This document shows positions 1 through 11,745 of a stretch of DNA of 64,000 nucleotides, one piece after another. Source of the stretch: Skeletonema tropicum (Eukaryota > Bacillariophyta > Thalassiosirophyceae > Thalassiosirales > Thalassiosiraceae); contig CM074135.1 of assembly GCA_037178625.1 (NCBI GenBank), positions 870,001-934,000 on the forward strand, read 5' to 3'. The notes under the pieces are model-generated. The model had not been told where the DNA came from and searched no databases. It worked only from the letters and a program-made list of their open reading frames with translations. Made by a program: the position numbers and the translations under genes. Within the stretch, counting starts at the first letter, position 1. Every line of letters begins with the position of its first letter.

Positions 1-3000
1 AGTCAATAAATGAGAAATGGGATGGCAACAAATATACAAGAAAGTGGCTTGAAACTTACGGCGTCGTATACTTCCTTCTCAATCAACTCCATTGAAGATG
101 AGGGTGCATTGTTATCTTCTCTAATTCCACCGTCACCATCATCGTCGAACTCCTTCAAGTCAAGCTCAATGAAAGTCTTGATCACTCCACCATCATCGGT
201 GATCATTTGTTCACACAATTCAAACAGCTCACATTCCTCTTCGCCGACTGACGCTTTACATGAACTTCCTAACTTGTAGCTGTCGAAGCAACAGAATCTT
301 GGTTGACAAACTTTGAGACATTTCGTTACCAGCTCTTGAGTGACTCTTGACTCATCATCTCCGAAGTAGCACTGCCAAATCAACAGGTGAAAAATCAGTG
401 AGTCAATGAATGGGATGGCAACAAATATACAGGAAGTGGCTTGATACTTACGGCGTCGTATACTTCCTTCTCAATCAACTCCATTGAAGATGAGGGTGCA
501 TTGTTATCTTCTCTAATTCCACCGTCACCATCATCGTCGAACTCCTTCAAGTCCAGCTCAATGAGAGTCTTGACCACTCCACCATCATCGGTGATCATTT
601 GTTCACACAAATCAAACAGCTCACATTCCTCTTCGCCGACAGACGCTTTACATGAACTTCCTAACTTGTAGCTGTCGAAGCAACAGAATCTTGGTTGACA
701 AACTTTGAGACATTTTGTTACCAGTTCTTGTGTGACTTTCGACTCATCATCTCCGAAGTAGCACTGCCAAATCAACAGAATAAAGTTCAGTGAGTCAATG
801 AATGGGATGGCAACAAGTATACAACAAAGTGGCTTGAAACTTACAGCATCGTATACTTCCTTCTCAATCAACTCCATTGAGGATAAAGAAGAGGGTTCGT
901 TGTTCCCTTCATCAACAACCCCTATTCCATTGCCATTACTCGCGTTACCGCCTAAAAACTTGAGATCAGTGATTTCACATGCCTTGTATTCATCGCACCA
1001 TTCCTTCTCCATTTCATAACAAGAATATCCTCCTGGCTTGTCAAAACAGCACGTACGTTTCTCAATGCACAAAGTTCGACAGGCTTGGTACAAATCTGGA
1101 TCATTGTTCACTTCGCTAGTACAAAGATGTGCCACATCAAACTCATTTTCTCTCAGACCTACAGCATTGTCAACTTCCACACCGTCGTCTGTTACCAACT
1201 GCTCACATAGACTGTAAAGTTCACATTCATCATCGCCCACAGTAGCCCTACATGAACTTTGAAGCAGGTAGTCGCTGAAACAGCAAAGTCTCTGTGCACA
1301 AACACCATGACATTTATGCACCAATTCGTTCGTAATTTTTGTCGGATCATTACCAAAGTAGCATGCATCATACACTTTCTTCTCAATGTCGACAGGATCT
1401 AATGTTTTCACTGATTGGTCGCCGTGGATAGGATTTACGAGCCTCTTACAAGGTTCGTACACATTACATGCTGCTGGGCGTTGGTTGGAGCAATCTCTCT
1501 GTAAGGCGTCATCTGAGGCAAAGCAGCACAGATGCGATTGACATTTGTCGTGACACTTGTAGATTCCACCTATTGTTTGGAGATTCTCCTCCGAACATGT
1601 TTCTTCCAACGTAGCAACAAATTCTTCTATTGCCTCATCTGGATCGGTGCTGCTCCCTGTATTGCTGTTGCTGCTGCTCCCCGCATTGTTATTGTTGTTG
1701 TTGCTGCTGCTGCTATTGTCATTGACCTGACCACCCTCAGTTGGCAAGCTGTCAGTTGGCAAGTTGTAATATGATTCACACCCAGCATAGGCAAGGCAAT
1801 TCTTATCAAGATCATTCGTACAACCATCCTGATAAAAACAACATAAATGATCACTACATACGTCTTGACACTCCGCCCGACCACCAATTGTTTTAAGAGA
1901 TGACGCCGCACACACTTTATCAATCCGCTCTGCAAGTTCCAACAACTCCTTCGTGGAAGCATTATTCTTTTTGTTCGGATATAATACCTGACAAGGATTG
2001 TAATCATCACAATTCAAATGAGCCAATTGCACATCTTTACAGGTATATTCTCCCGAGAAGCAGCAATGGGCAGGTTGACAGACATTACTACATTGAAGTG
2101 CCCCAAATTGTGCAATATGTTCCGCCTTGCAGGGTGTGGAAACATCCACAACGTAATTCACTTCCTCACTATTCCAACCTGCCACATCCTTCATGTGATT
2201 CAAATGCTCACATGATCCATATTGTTGACAAAAGCCCACACTGGAGGCACAACTCTTCGCAGTGAGCATGGGACTTTTCGCTCCATAATAATTATTGAAT
2301 AATTGTTCAATGGGTAGGTAGGAGGATGACACATAACAACATGCCCCCGGCTTACATGCCTCAAGACACTCATCTGGAGGGTTAAGATTGGCTGCATTAC
2401 AACTCTTCATTACCTCATTGGCAATTGTCGGGTTGTTTTGAACAGATGATGATGATACCGTATTCCCACCAGATGATGATGGTGTCGTTGTTGTAGCAAC
2501 AGCATGTCCACTCCCCCTCCAACTTTCCGCAACACTCGCACACAAAATTTGATAGTCCTCACAATATCGATCATCTGCCAAATTACAATCAAACAACTCC
2601 GGGAAGCAACAACGTGATGGACGACAGACATTGGCACAATTGTCAAACCCACCGGGTGTGGCAAGTTTTGCGGGTGAACATAGGACTGAGAGGTTGGATG
2701 GTGGTGCGTATAGGATGGTTTTGGAACCAATCACACCACTGCCACTACCACCACCACCATTAGTAGTTGTTGTACCACTACCCTCATCATTCGAATGCAA
2801 CTCAAGCGCCATACAAGCAGCACGATACGTTGCACAGTCCTCCGCCTGTTCCTCCCAACAACTATTCTTATTACTCGCGGGGAAGGAACAACAATCTGCT
2901 ACACTACATTCTGCTTGACATTTTTGACGTCCTGTTTCGGTAATCCAATCGGAACATGTGTCATGTAGGTCGGATGGTGGTGGGGGTAGGAGGAGTTTAG

Positions 3001-3812
3001 TATTGCTTGATGATGATGATGATGATGCGGTATTGGTTTGTTTGTGGAATGTTGCACTTCCTCCATTGTCGGGTGTTGGTACAAATCCAAATCCCGTTCC
3101 ATCAGAAGATGCGGTGTTACTGTTACTACTACTACCGCTGTTACTACCAACACTATTACCAACATTATTATCCACCACAGACTTATTGTCCACCTCCCTC
3201 CTCCTGCACTGCAGCACCAAACGGACTACCATCCCTAGCAAGAATATATCCAATTGACGAAGCACACACCATAATAGTAACGAATAGTACCATGTAAAAG
3301 AGACAAATGGCCATTCGTTTGGCACGACCAGATCGTAGGGCACCACAACATGTGAGAAAGTGGGTTAGGTAGGCAAGGATTAAACTGGTACGATACCTTG
3401 TTGGTTTTTTGTTTCGTTTGTGTTTACTGGGTGTACTACTAGAGGAATATCTGTGGTTATTGTGGAAGTTACCCTCGCCAATAAAGGCTGGATCTTCATC
3501 ATCATCATCTTCTTCTTCATCATCGTAGCCATTAGTCACAGGCATGGCCTTGTGCGCCGAAGCGTCACTATCACCACCACCATCCGAAGATGATGATCTA
3601 CCATTGGTACGACGAGCAACACCATTATTATTATTATCCTGAGAAGGAGGTGGTGTGTCCGAGTAGGGAGTACGAATTGTTGTTGTTGGAGTGTCAGGAT
3701 TGTCCGAGTAGGGTGGTAAAAAGGGGGGTTCTTCTTCATCATCGTCGTCATTGGTGGAGGAGAGGGGAGCGTGTTCGCTAAAGTCTTTTTGGAGGGAGTT
3801 CCACAGTGACAT
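1..3812 (-). CDS. Single-pass membrane protein with at least ten Cys-rich CC(F/Y/S) modules (3' end outside window)
   Basis: Not a family I can name. The N-terminal part (start taken at ATG 3812; in-frame ATGs also at 3881 and 3998) is acidic, Ser/Pro-rich and polar, then has one membrane segment (about 3305-3245) with no signal peptide, suggesting type II topology with the Cys-rich part outside. After the membrane segment come repeated modules of about 60-100 residues with the pattern C-x3-C-x4-CCF, then spaced Cys and C-xxY-xxC. I count ten CC cores, separated by Ser/Asn-rich linkers. The reading frame changes by one base near 3200, in an (AGG)n tract, between the membrane segment and the repeats; the two halves otherwise read as one protein. 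GT-AG introns at 844-764 and 451-372 and a donor at 59 split the end into two 312-nt exons (763-452 and 371-60). An uninterrupted paralogous module at about 1380-1350 (VYDACYFG) confirms the splice site. The function is unknown; cell surface is an inference. Confidence 0.7.
60..844 (-). repeat. Tandem duplication of a ~392-bp intron+exon unit
   Basis: Unit 1 is intron 844-764 plus exon 763-452; unit 2 is intron 451-372 plus exon 371-60. The exons have the same length (312 nt) and are nearly identical, and the introns (81 and 80 nt) are clearly related. A third donor at 59 shows that the series continues beyond the window. The more diverged upstream module has no intron at the equivalent place, so the intron was probably gained before the duplication. 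Confidence 0.85.
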
Positions 3813-4192
3813 GGTGGTGGGATTTGCTTTGTTGCTTAACTGTCTACAAGAAGATTGGATGGTATTGTTTGGACATGACATTGACTGCGGGCTGGATATA
3901 TATGGATGTTCAGTCCATGTGGAATGTGGAAAGATGTTGGATGTTGCGGTTGGGGCTGATGTCAATTTGGATTTTTGATTTTTTACCACACAAGTCACGA
4001 GTCATAGGCCTATGGTCTAATGTAGCCTATCACTTTCTTCACTCTCATCTCTGCGCACAACTTCGTTCGACTCGACTTCTTCCTTCTTCCTCAAAAAAAT
4101 GATGATCAAAAAGTTTGGAAAGATATTTTTCGACCGTTGTATCGGCAGTTACATAGTAGATATAGATAACTTTAACTGCTCTAACAACAACC

Positions 4193-5476
<1,284 letters not shown>

Positions 5477-5625
5477 AAGAAGTATTTTAGCAAACAGTGT
5501 TGGTAACTGTGAACCGATCGAGAATGGATAGCTGTAGTGCATTTAGTGTCATGGATGAGCAGCAAGATATGTGCATGATGTGATAAGAAAACCTACTTTA
5601 CTTTGCGGACCACCACCACACACAA

Positions 5626-7755
5626 TTAAGTGATCGTCGGCAGTCTAGTCATTTCTACAGCCGTACCTCCACCATCCTTCTTCAAGGTGCCACCATGTTC
5701 CGAATCCGCAGCCGTCCAGTCGTCATCAGAGTATTCTTCAAATTCATCATCACCAACACCAACGGACAATGGTGAATCCTGCCGTTGCAGTGGAAGTGGA
5801 TCCTGATGATGAGAACTGCTATCATTTCCACTCGCTACATACTTCTTTCGTCGTCTTGCCATGATGACAAGGTGAACTATGAATGCCAATGTAAACAGCG
5901 CAAAAATGGTGTATACAACTCCATGACGAATATCATCTTGTCGAAACTGTAGCCCTGCAATCGAAATGTCTGTGCAGCTATCACGACCTACAAAGTAGGT
6001 GGCTTCGTCATCGTAACAAGGCATGCACTGAGTTCCATCTACATCTTCTTCGGTAGGAACAACAGCACGCCCGAATTCAGAGTAGGTACCTCTCGCGCAA
6101 GCAATGTTGTCGCAGGTATAGAGCAAATCAAACTTTGTACCCTGAGGACCAACTCCGTTGCTGTTGATTCCATCCGTGATGCAAAGCAACACTGGGATAA
6201 CTCCCTGAATTTCATTCCCTCTAATGTCGAAATCAATCAGTGTATGTACAAATCTGAATTCACTGGGCACAAATCCTGTGATGAAGTTGTTGGATAGATC
6301 TAGAGAGTGCAATTCACCCAAGAAACCCAACTCTGGAATCAGAGGTCCACGCAGCCCTAATGACGGTAGTTTGATCGACGTCACCTTTCCGGAATCGTCA
6401 CATCCTACCCCAGCTCGCTGACAAGGTGGAGATCCAGCTTCCCAGATGTATGTCTCATCTAGCCATTCATCGCCATGCATATGATCAAAGAATAAATCTA
6501 GAATTTCAGTCTCACTCATCTTTGGTCGGCACAGCGAGTCTCTTTTTCCTAGATATTTACGAAAGGCACTTCCATCCTCCTCGCATCGGGTACAGGGCGC
6601 TACTCCTTCGAGGCTCACAGAATTCGCTGGACAAACAACGTTGTCACATTTATCATGCTCAGATTCATCATCAATGAAGACCTCATTCAAACCCTTGTTG
6701 CAGATGTTGGGAGGTATCGTTCCTGTCAGTTTGTTGCCGTCAACATACAATTCCTTCAAATTTGGCAGCTCGGCTAGACCAGAAGGTAGAGTGCCAGATA
6801 ACATGTTGCCCTGAAGAAAGAGTTGTACTAATGGCAGCGGGTTTGCGCCGATTCCGCTCCCACGATATAACACCTTCGGTATGGTCCCAACAAGCCTGTT
6901 ATTCTCCAGGAACAAGCCCTGGAGACTCGCGAAGTTGCCAATGTTATTTGGTATCGTACCACTGAAAAGGTTGTATCCCAAATCGAAGTATTGCAAATTC
7001 TTCAAGACAGTTTCTGATTTAGCTTCTTTGTCGTAGAAACCACTATCTCCATTCAATGGTATTGTATAGTTGAACCCGTTATGCGAGATATCAAACTTGA
7101 CAAGAGACTTGAGGTACGGTGCCGTATTGTCACCTATTTTTGGATGACCGAATAGATACTTTGGAATAGCTCCATGAAAACGATTCTTGGAAATGTCCAA
7201 CACCATCAAGGAATCTGATTGAAAATGTGGAAATGGTCCTATGATGTCGTTCTTTGTTACGTCAAATATTTCAAGATTTGGAAGATCTGTGATCGATTTA
7301 GGTATAGGCCCTTGAATTTGATTAGAGGATAAGTTGATGAAGCGCAGTGTTTTGAGCTTGCCAAGTGCAGAAGGAAACGTTGGACCTACTGCTGCTTTGC
7401 CGCTTTGAAGATTGCGTTGTTTGTAGTATGCATCGACAGAATCAATTGTTTCTCTTTTCTTGTGCAGATACAGATCTTGAATGTCTTCATAATCCAGCAT
7501 CCGATCCTGATAATGCCTTGCAGTGTCATCTTCAATTGTTTGGTTCACACCAAGTAGAGTCTGCAACCAAAACCCATTTCCTAAATTCAAGCCGGTGAGT
7601 GAATTGTCAATTGGATCACATGTAATGCCAGTCCAATAGCAGACTGGCTCTTGGCTTTGTGCACTCCATCCTTTGAAACTGGAGGGGAGCGTCACGCGGT
7701 TTTGATTCGGCTCTACGAGAGTCAAAAGGACTTTTTTGATCTCAGAATCGTCCAT
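5626..7755 (-). CDS. Leucine-rich repeat transmembrane protein
   Basis: A 709-residue protein without introns. It starts with a plant-type LRR N-cap (LLTLVEP...W.GITCD), then a first block of extracellular-type LRRs (LxxLxxLxLxxNxxxGxIP, about residues 130-350), a Cys-containing spacer, and a second N-cap-like element (IWEAGSPPC..AGVGCD, about 420-450) with a short second LRR block. One membrane helix follows (about 625-645, FALFTLAFIVHLVIMA), with an RRRKK stop-transfer and an acidic Ser/Asp-rich tail of about 65 residues. There is no kinase domain. LRR proteins of this layout usually bind ligands at the cell surface. No signal peptide is visible after the ATG at 7755, so either an upstream exon is missing from this model or the single helix acts as the membrane signal. 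Confidence 0.8.
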   Translation of the reverse strand: MDDSEIKKVLLTLVEPNQNRVTLPSSFKGWSAQSQEPVCYWTGITCDPIDNSLTGLNLGNGFWLQTLLGVNQTIEDDTARHYQDRMLDYEDIQDLYLHKKRETIDSVDAYYKQRNLQSGKAAVGPTFPSALGKLKTLRFINLSSNQIQGPIPKSITDLPNLEIFDVTKNDIIGPFPHFQSDSLMVLDISKNRFHGAIPKYLFGHPKIGDNTAPYLKSLVKFDISHNGFNYTIPLNGDSGFYDKEAKSETVLKNLQYFDLGYNLFSGTIPNNIGNFASLQGLFLENNRLVGTIPKVLYRGSGIGANPLPLVQLFLQGNMLSGTLPSGLAELPNLKELYVDGNKLTGTIPPNICNKGLNEVFIDDESEHDKCDNVVCPANSVSLEGVAPCTRCEEDGSAFRKYLGKRDSLCRPKMSETEILDLFFDHMHGDEWLDETYIWEAGSPPCQRAGVGCDDSGKVTSIKLPSLGLRGPLIPELGFLGELHSLDLSNNFITGFVPSEFRFVHTLIDFDIRGNEIQGVIPVLLCITDGINSNGVGPQGTKFDLLYTCDNIACARGTYSEFGRAVVPTEEDVDGTQCMPCYDDEATYFVGRDSCTDISIAGLQFRQDDIRHGVVYTIFALFTLAFIVHLVIMARRRKKYVASGNDSSSHHQDPLPLQRQDSPLSVGVGDDEFEEYSDDDWTAADSEHGGTLKKDGGGTAVEMTRLPTIT

Positions 7756-8600
7756 CTCATATGTAGATGATGATCAATAGAAGAGGACGTTGAGGAAGTG
7801 ACTGTCTAATCGAGAGCAATTCTCTACCCTGTATATTAGTGTTAGTGAAGCCAAAGGTCATGGTCACTACACTAATGGTTTTTTGAGGTTTGAGATTTGA
7901 GAACTTTCTGCATGTTCATATAGATACAATGTATTGTGGTGATGGACAGGCAAGCGGGTGTCCGGACTCTATCCCCACTTTTCCGTCATCCCCTGGTCTG
8001 AGCGAGCTTGCTTGCTGCCGCCCTGCCATTCTCTTTTGGTTGTTCGTGCAACCAATGCATTCATTGCATCGTGTGGGTTTTTCGCATCGGTTGTCTAGAT
8101 AGTTTTAAGCGTAAACCCACGCTAGTGCTGGAGAATCCTACCGCTGCGCCATGGGGCTGGCGGTTTCATCGGTGGTGGCGGGGTTGTCGAGTTCACACGA
8201 CAATAATATTTAGAGGTCCGTTTGGAAGGATCGGTATATTGCTCGAAACTGATAGAGGTACGACTTTTGCCTCAATTTCTTTGCTGGCATCCCACCGACG
8301 TCCTCCGTCCTCTGTTGTGTGTATGAATATATTTCACGCTGCATCATGGAATTACATCTCCCCTCCCTTTGGAAAAATAAACAAACAAATGACAAAAAAA
8401 AAAAATATTAACAGAACCTGAGGGAGGGGTTGGGTGGCCGCAGGCGCACAAACAAGGGAAGGAGGGAGAAAGGGAACGGTATTGTGGGAATTGGAGAGGG
8501 TTGTACGATTGTGATTCACAGGGCAACACATCATCCTATCAATGCGCATCGACACCACGTGGTGACAAACAACAAAGTGCATCGAGGGATGAGAGCGGAA
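7756..8600. other. Intergenic, no supported gene
   Basis: Open frames here are short, overlap on opposite strands, and have the composition of non-coding DNA. An A-rich tract lies at about 8390-8410. I see no tRNA-like or conserved element. Confidence 0.5.
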
Positions 8601-8608
8601 GTAGCAGA

Positions 8609-9199
8609 ATGAGGAATGTTGATGATGAGCTGTCAGGGTCGGGTAGAAATGAGATACAACAACAGGCGGTTGAGGATGATGAGAGTAGCAGACAGTGGAT
8701 GGTTTCGGATGCTGGGGCTCCAACGTCAGTTGACACTGTTTCTCGCAAGGGAGCTGTGTTCCATTTAACGCACCAACCTGGACCAATCGACAGGATGGGG
8801 CAGAACTTTCGAGTCGCCGCGGGTGCTGGAGCTTCTAACGACACAGCCCCAACCAGGCGGAGTTCTGAACTGATGGAGGAGTGGAACTTTCGAGTCGCAA
8901 CGAGTGCTGGAGCTTCTAACGACACAGCCTCACAGCGGAGTTCCAACTCAGATAATGCAACAATTGATGGTGGGTCTTCAAAGTCAGTTGGCACTGCTCC
9001 TAAAAAGGGGGCAGTGTGCCACATAACGCACCACCCTGGTCAGGTGGGGCAGAACTTTCGAGTCGCCGCGGGTGCTGGAGCTTCTAACGACACAGCCCCA
9101 ACAAGGCATAGGCAACTGGTGCCTATCTACCGAGGCCACAATGTACCAAAAGCGGTCGCACAATGGAGCGAGAGGAAATTAATGACCTGCAGATGTTGA
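8609..9199 (+). CDS. Hypothetical protein with NFRVAAGAGASNDTA repeats
   Basis: An open frame of 197 codons from the first in-frame ATG at 8609; the frame is open further upstream, to about 8500, without an ATG. The protein is polar and Ser/Asp/Gln-rich with no membrane segment or signal peptide. The sequence NFRVA-x2-GAGASNDTA occurs three times (about 8800-8850, 8882-8930, 9047-9100). The text around the first and third copies (KGAV-x-H-x-THxPG) is also repeated, so a larger unit was duplicated. The near-identity at DNA level implies recent duplication. Just after the stop, another frame reads on as plausible protein (EREEINDLQ), so the gene may be a frameshifted remnant. No function can be assigned. 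Confidence 0.35.
   Translation: MRNVDDELSGSGRNEIQQQAVEDDESSRQWMVSDAGAPTSVDTVSRKGAVFHLTHQPGPIDRMGQNFRVAAGAGASNDTAPTRRSSELMEEWNFRVATSAGASNDTASQRSSNSDNATIDGGSSKSVGTAPKKGAVCHITHHPGQVGQNFRVAAGAGASNDTAPTRHRQLVPIYRGHNVPKAVAQWSERKLMTCRC
8711..9105 (+). repeat. Imperfect repeats of ~50 bp inside a larger duplicated unit
   Basis: Three copies of a block beginning with aactttcgagtcgc and ending near aacgacacagcc lie at about 8802-8850, 8884-8930 and 9052-9100. Two of them are preceded by a related segment of about 85 bp (tcagttg-c-actg ... acgcaccaccctgg type). Confidence 0.8.
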
Positions 9200-9276
9200 A
9201 ACAGGTCAATGCTAGGATGTCCACTCACATTAACATTATATACATAGTTTTTCTTACACATATGATTCATTGTTCA

Positions 9277-9390
9277 AGACCGGCGCAAACAAAATAAATG
9301 TGCTAGTGCTAGGGTAAATTTTGTTCTGCAGGCTTGGCGCTAGATAAATATTTTTAAATTACCCTAGCTCATTTTATTTGCGCCTGTCTT
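9277..9390. repeat. Palindromic element (hairpin, MITE-like) overlapping the 3' end of the FkbM-like gene
   Basis: The left arm at about 9277-9323 (ggcgcaaacaaaata ... gctagggtaaatttt) is matched by the reverse complement of the right arm at about 9353-9390 (tttaaattaccctagc ... tttgcgcctgtctt). The arms are about 38-47 bp with small differences and a loop of about 30 bp. It lies between two convergent genes, and the right arm includes the stop codon of the gene ending at 9364. Confidence 0.7.
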
Positions 9391-10401
9391 GTTTGATGGT
9401 GAAGGTAAATCGAAAGGATCAGTCAAATAAGATTCATCATCATCCAAAGAATACCTTGTCATACAACTTTCTGTAATATCTATCAAACGAAGCATTTGAT
9501 TCGCCAACTGCATTCCCTCCTTCCGATGTGCAAGTGTATGTTTACCGTCTGTAGTCAAATTCATTGGATAATAATTGTGACTTCCAGGGCCGTAGTGAAA
9601 CTCTCCCATTAAGAAGTGAATATTGTTACAGAGAGCACCAGTGGTAATGAGGTCTGGAAATACTCTAAACTCTAGACCCTCAATGTCGAGTTTCATGATC
9701 ACTTTGGGTCCCAATTCGGGATTTGAGTGTGGAGTTTCAGGGATTTGTCTGCCTTCAACTTCTTTTTGGATCCATGAGGCCAATCGAACAACCTGGACAG
9801 TCGTTTGCGTTGCGTCATGTCCATACAGTGTTTTAGAAGCAACGGCATTGAACCCAGTTTCAATTTCCTCCTTCTCCAAAAATGTGTAGAAGAAAGTCAT
9901 ATTTCCATCTCGATTAGATGCACCAGCAAGAATTGGCGAGTATCGCCATCCCATCTCTTTATATGCCTTCTCCATAGCACGGTGTCTCTGCTCAAATTTT
10001 GGACTTGGTTCGAAAGCAAACACGCAGTAATCACGATTGTCTCTTTCGCTACCAAACTCTTTTGCAAATGTTGCTACTGAGGTCTTGGAATCGGGATAAA
10101 GATCAGGTTCAAAGAGGAAACGAGCATGAATTCCTATGTTAGATCCGACATCTAACAATACATGGTAGCAACCATCTGCAAGTTTTGGCGTTCTTATCTG
10201 AGATATTCCCTTCTCAATGTCTATTACAGATGCCGAGGAGATATACCTTGTACTGAGTATAAAGTTTAAGACTGCACATATACAAACAGCAAAGAAGATG
10301 ATTTTGAATGAACGAGAGATTTTTACTCTTTTGACCCATTCCAGTCGTTGCCTCTGCTGGGAAACATTGGAGGACGAGGAGGTAAACTCTGAAGAATCCA
10401 T
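9364..10401 (-). CDS. Membrane-anchored FkbM-like methyltransferase
   Basis: A 345-residue protein starting at ATG 10401 (MDSSEF). A short basic cytosolic N-terminus is followed by one membrane segment (about residues 37-54, IIFFAVCICAVLNFIL), giving a type II, Golgi/ER-like topology. The catalytic region has the SAM-binding motif DVGSNIG near residue 83, an acidic FAFEPSP strand, and the FkbM-type KLDIEGLEFRVFP motif. FkbM-family enzymes O-methylate sugars and other small molecules; the substrate here is unknown. The final codons lie inside a palindromic element, so the extreme C-terminus may be derived from it. A second, sequence-distinct FkbM-like protein is encoded at 36387-37298. Confidence 0.75.
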   Translation of the reverse strand: MDSSEFTSSSSNVSQQRQRLEWVKRVKISRSFKIIFFAVCICAVLNFILSTRYISSASVIDIEKGISQIRTPKLADGCYHVLLDVGSNIGIHARFLFEPDLYPDSKTSVATFAKEFGSERDNRDYCVFAFEPSPKFEQRHRAMEKAYKEMGWRYSPILAGASNRDGNMTFFYTFLEKEEIETGFNAVASKTLYGHDATQTTVQVVRLASWIQKEVEGRQIPETPHSNPELGPKVIMKLDIEGLEFRVFPDLITTGALCNNIHFLMGEFHYGPGSHNYYPMNLTTDGKHTLAHRKEGMQLANQMLRLIDITESCMTRYSLDDDESYLTDPFDLPSPSNKTGANKMS

Positions 10402-11034
10402 CTGGCAACCGTTGTAATTGACCAAGCAAAGACTCCTCTATTGGGTTATCAAACACATGCAGTTGGTGTACAATATTATGTTGTATTGTAAGTATTACAG
10501 CGCATTGGGCATTGTTGCGGCTGCAGGCTGGCTGAATGGAGGAAGCAAGGCTGCATGCTGCATGCGAGAGAAGAACGCACGAGGACAAAAAATCTTCTTC
10601 TTCTCAGTACCACATGGTTCTCACCACACTCGCACTCACAAAACCCCGCGTGGAAAAGACTCTCAAAATCATACTCCTATCGACTTATGTATGCACGCAA
10701 AGCTACACGAAGAGAAGAATTTTGTTCCGCTTAGGTATTTACCCTTGCCCCTGCCATGCCCGGATGGTCACTCACTCTACGCACGCTGGTTTTGAGTTTT
10801 GGGAACATCGTATGTAAAACTTGCTTACAGGTATAAGGTACCTTCCTAGATACGGAATACTAGTACCTACCGATGGCCACCAAAAGCTTGCGCCTTGCGC
10901 TCTGATCATAGCACATCGCATTACGCTAATGCTATTGAAAGAAGCATCGTAATATCAAGCAACATCATCGCTAGCACCGTCATTCATTCATCAATACCCT
11001 TCAAGAACTACTTCATCCAATACCGCAAGCAATC
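10402..11034. promoter_or_regulatory. Shared divergent upstream region (FkbM-like / NOP16), no gene seen
   Basis: About 630 bp separate two divergently oriented genes. Open frames in it are low-complexity shadows. No clear TATA box or other motif stands out to me. Confidence 0.35.
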
Positions 11035-11631
11035 ATGGTTAAGCACGGCGCAACAAAGAAAAGAAGATCAGGCAGGACGGGTCGCACCAAGCTGAAGAAC
11101 CGAAATCACCAATTCTACAAGCCACCACAAATCCTCGATAAAACAGTGCGTGCCATGTGGAATCCACGCAAGTCACCTGCCCAAAATTTAGCAAATATGG
11201 GGCTACAATCAGGTGTCAATTCATCTATAGATAAGCGTGCTGAAAGTGCAAAAGAACAATGGAAAGCGCCAGAGGCCAAGCCAGATGGAAATAAAGCCAT
11301 TGAACTATTTGACATTCCCAAGACAAACAACAACACAAATGGTATAACCAAGCTAGAAGGGAAGACATATGCACAAACATTATTGCCTGTGTCAATTGAG
11401 GATCAAAAGTATATTCGTAAATGTCTTGCGAAGCATGGCGATGATTACAAGAGAATGATGAGAGATATCAAAACTAATGATATGCAACATACACAGTCAA
11501 AATTGAAGAACATGGCAGAGAAGTTTTACCAGCTGACGAAGGATCAAGTGCAGGTGGATATTCCAGAGAAGGTGAAACATTTAATGGTTAACTACGAGGA
11601 GGAGGAAGAAGATGATAGTAGCAGTGAATAA
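11035..11631 (+). CDS. NOP16: Nucleolar protein 16, 60S ribosome biogenesis factor
   Basis: A 198-residue basic protein without introns. The N-terminus MVKHGATKKRRSGRTGR is followed by the family hallmark W-x3-KS-x2-QNLA-MGL (about residues 41-60) and, near the C-terminus, the second hallmark DQKYIRKCL-KHGDDYKRM-RDIK-ND-QHT (about 118-160). The length fits Nop16 (about 180-230 aa). Nop16 acts in the nucleolus on pre-60S particles. The tail is acidic (EEEEEDDSSSE). Two other genes here also serve ribosome or RNA maturation (NMD3, ADAT1) but are not adjacent. Confidence 0.93.
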   Translation: MVKHGATKKRRSGRTGRTKLKNRNHQFYKPPQILDKTVRAMWNPRKSPAQNLANMGLQSGVNSSIDKRAESAKEQWKAPEAKPDGNKAIELFDIPKTNNNTNGITKLEGKTYAQTLLPVSIEDQKYIRKCLAKHGDDYKRMMRDIKTNDMQHTQSKLKNMAEKFYQLTKDQVQVDIPEKVKHLMVNYEEEEEDDSSSE

Positions 11632-11745
11632 AATTGCAACACTGCGTTCTTTTGTTGATACACCTGCAAACAAATGAGACCGGGAATGAAACAAATCTAA
11701 GTGTAAAATGCATATTATTTTGTACTCTATATTTAGCAGTCCCTC

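Noticed and set aside
2631..3297. Several plus-strand open frames of 60-100 codons opposite the Cys-rich gene
   Set aside because: They are antisense shadows with Met-, Ser- or Leu-run composition from simple repeats; the minus strand has clear Cys-module coding sequence.
7890..8421. Two overlapping plus-strand frames (70 and 137 codons)
   Set aside because: No domain, odd composition and overlapping opposite-strand frames; more likely non-coding.
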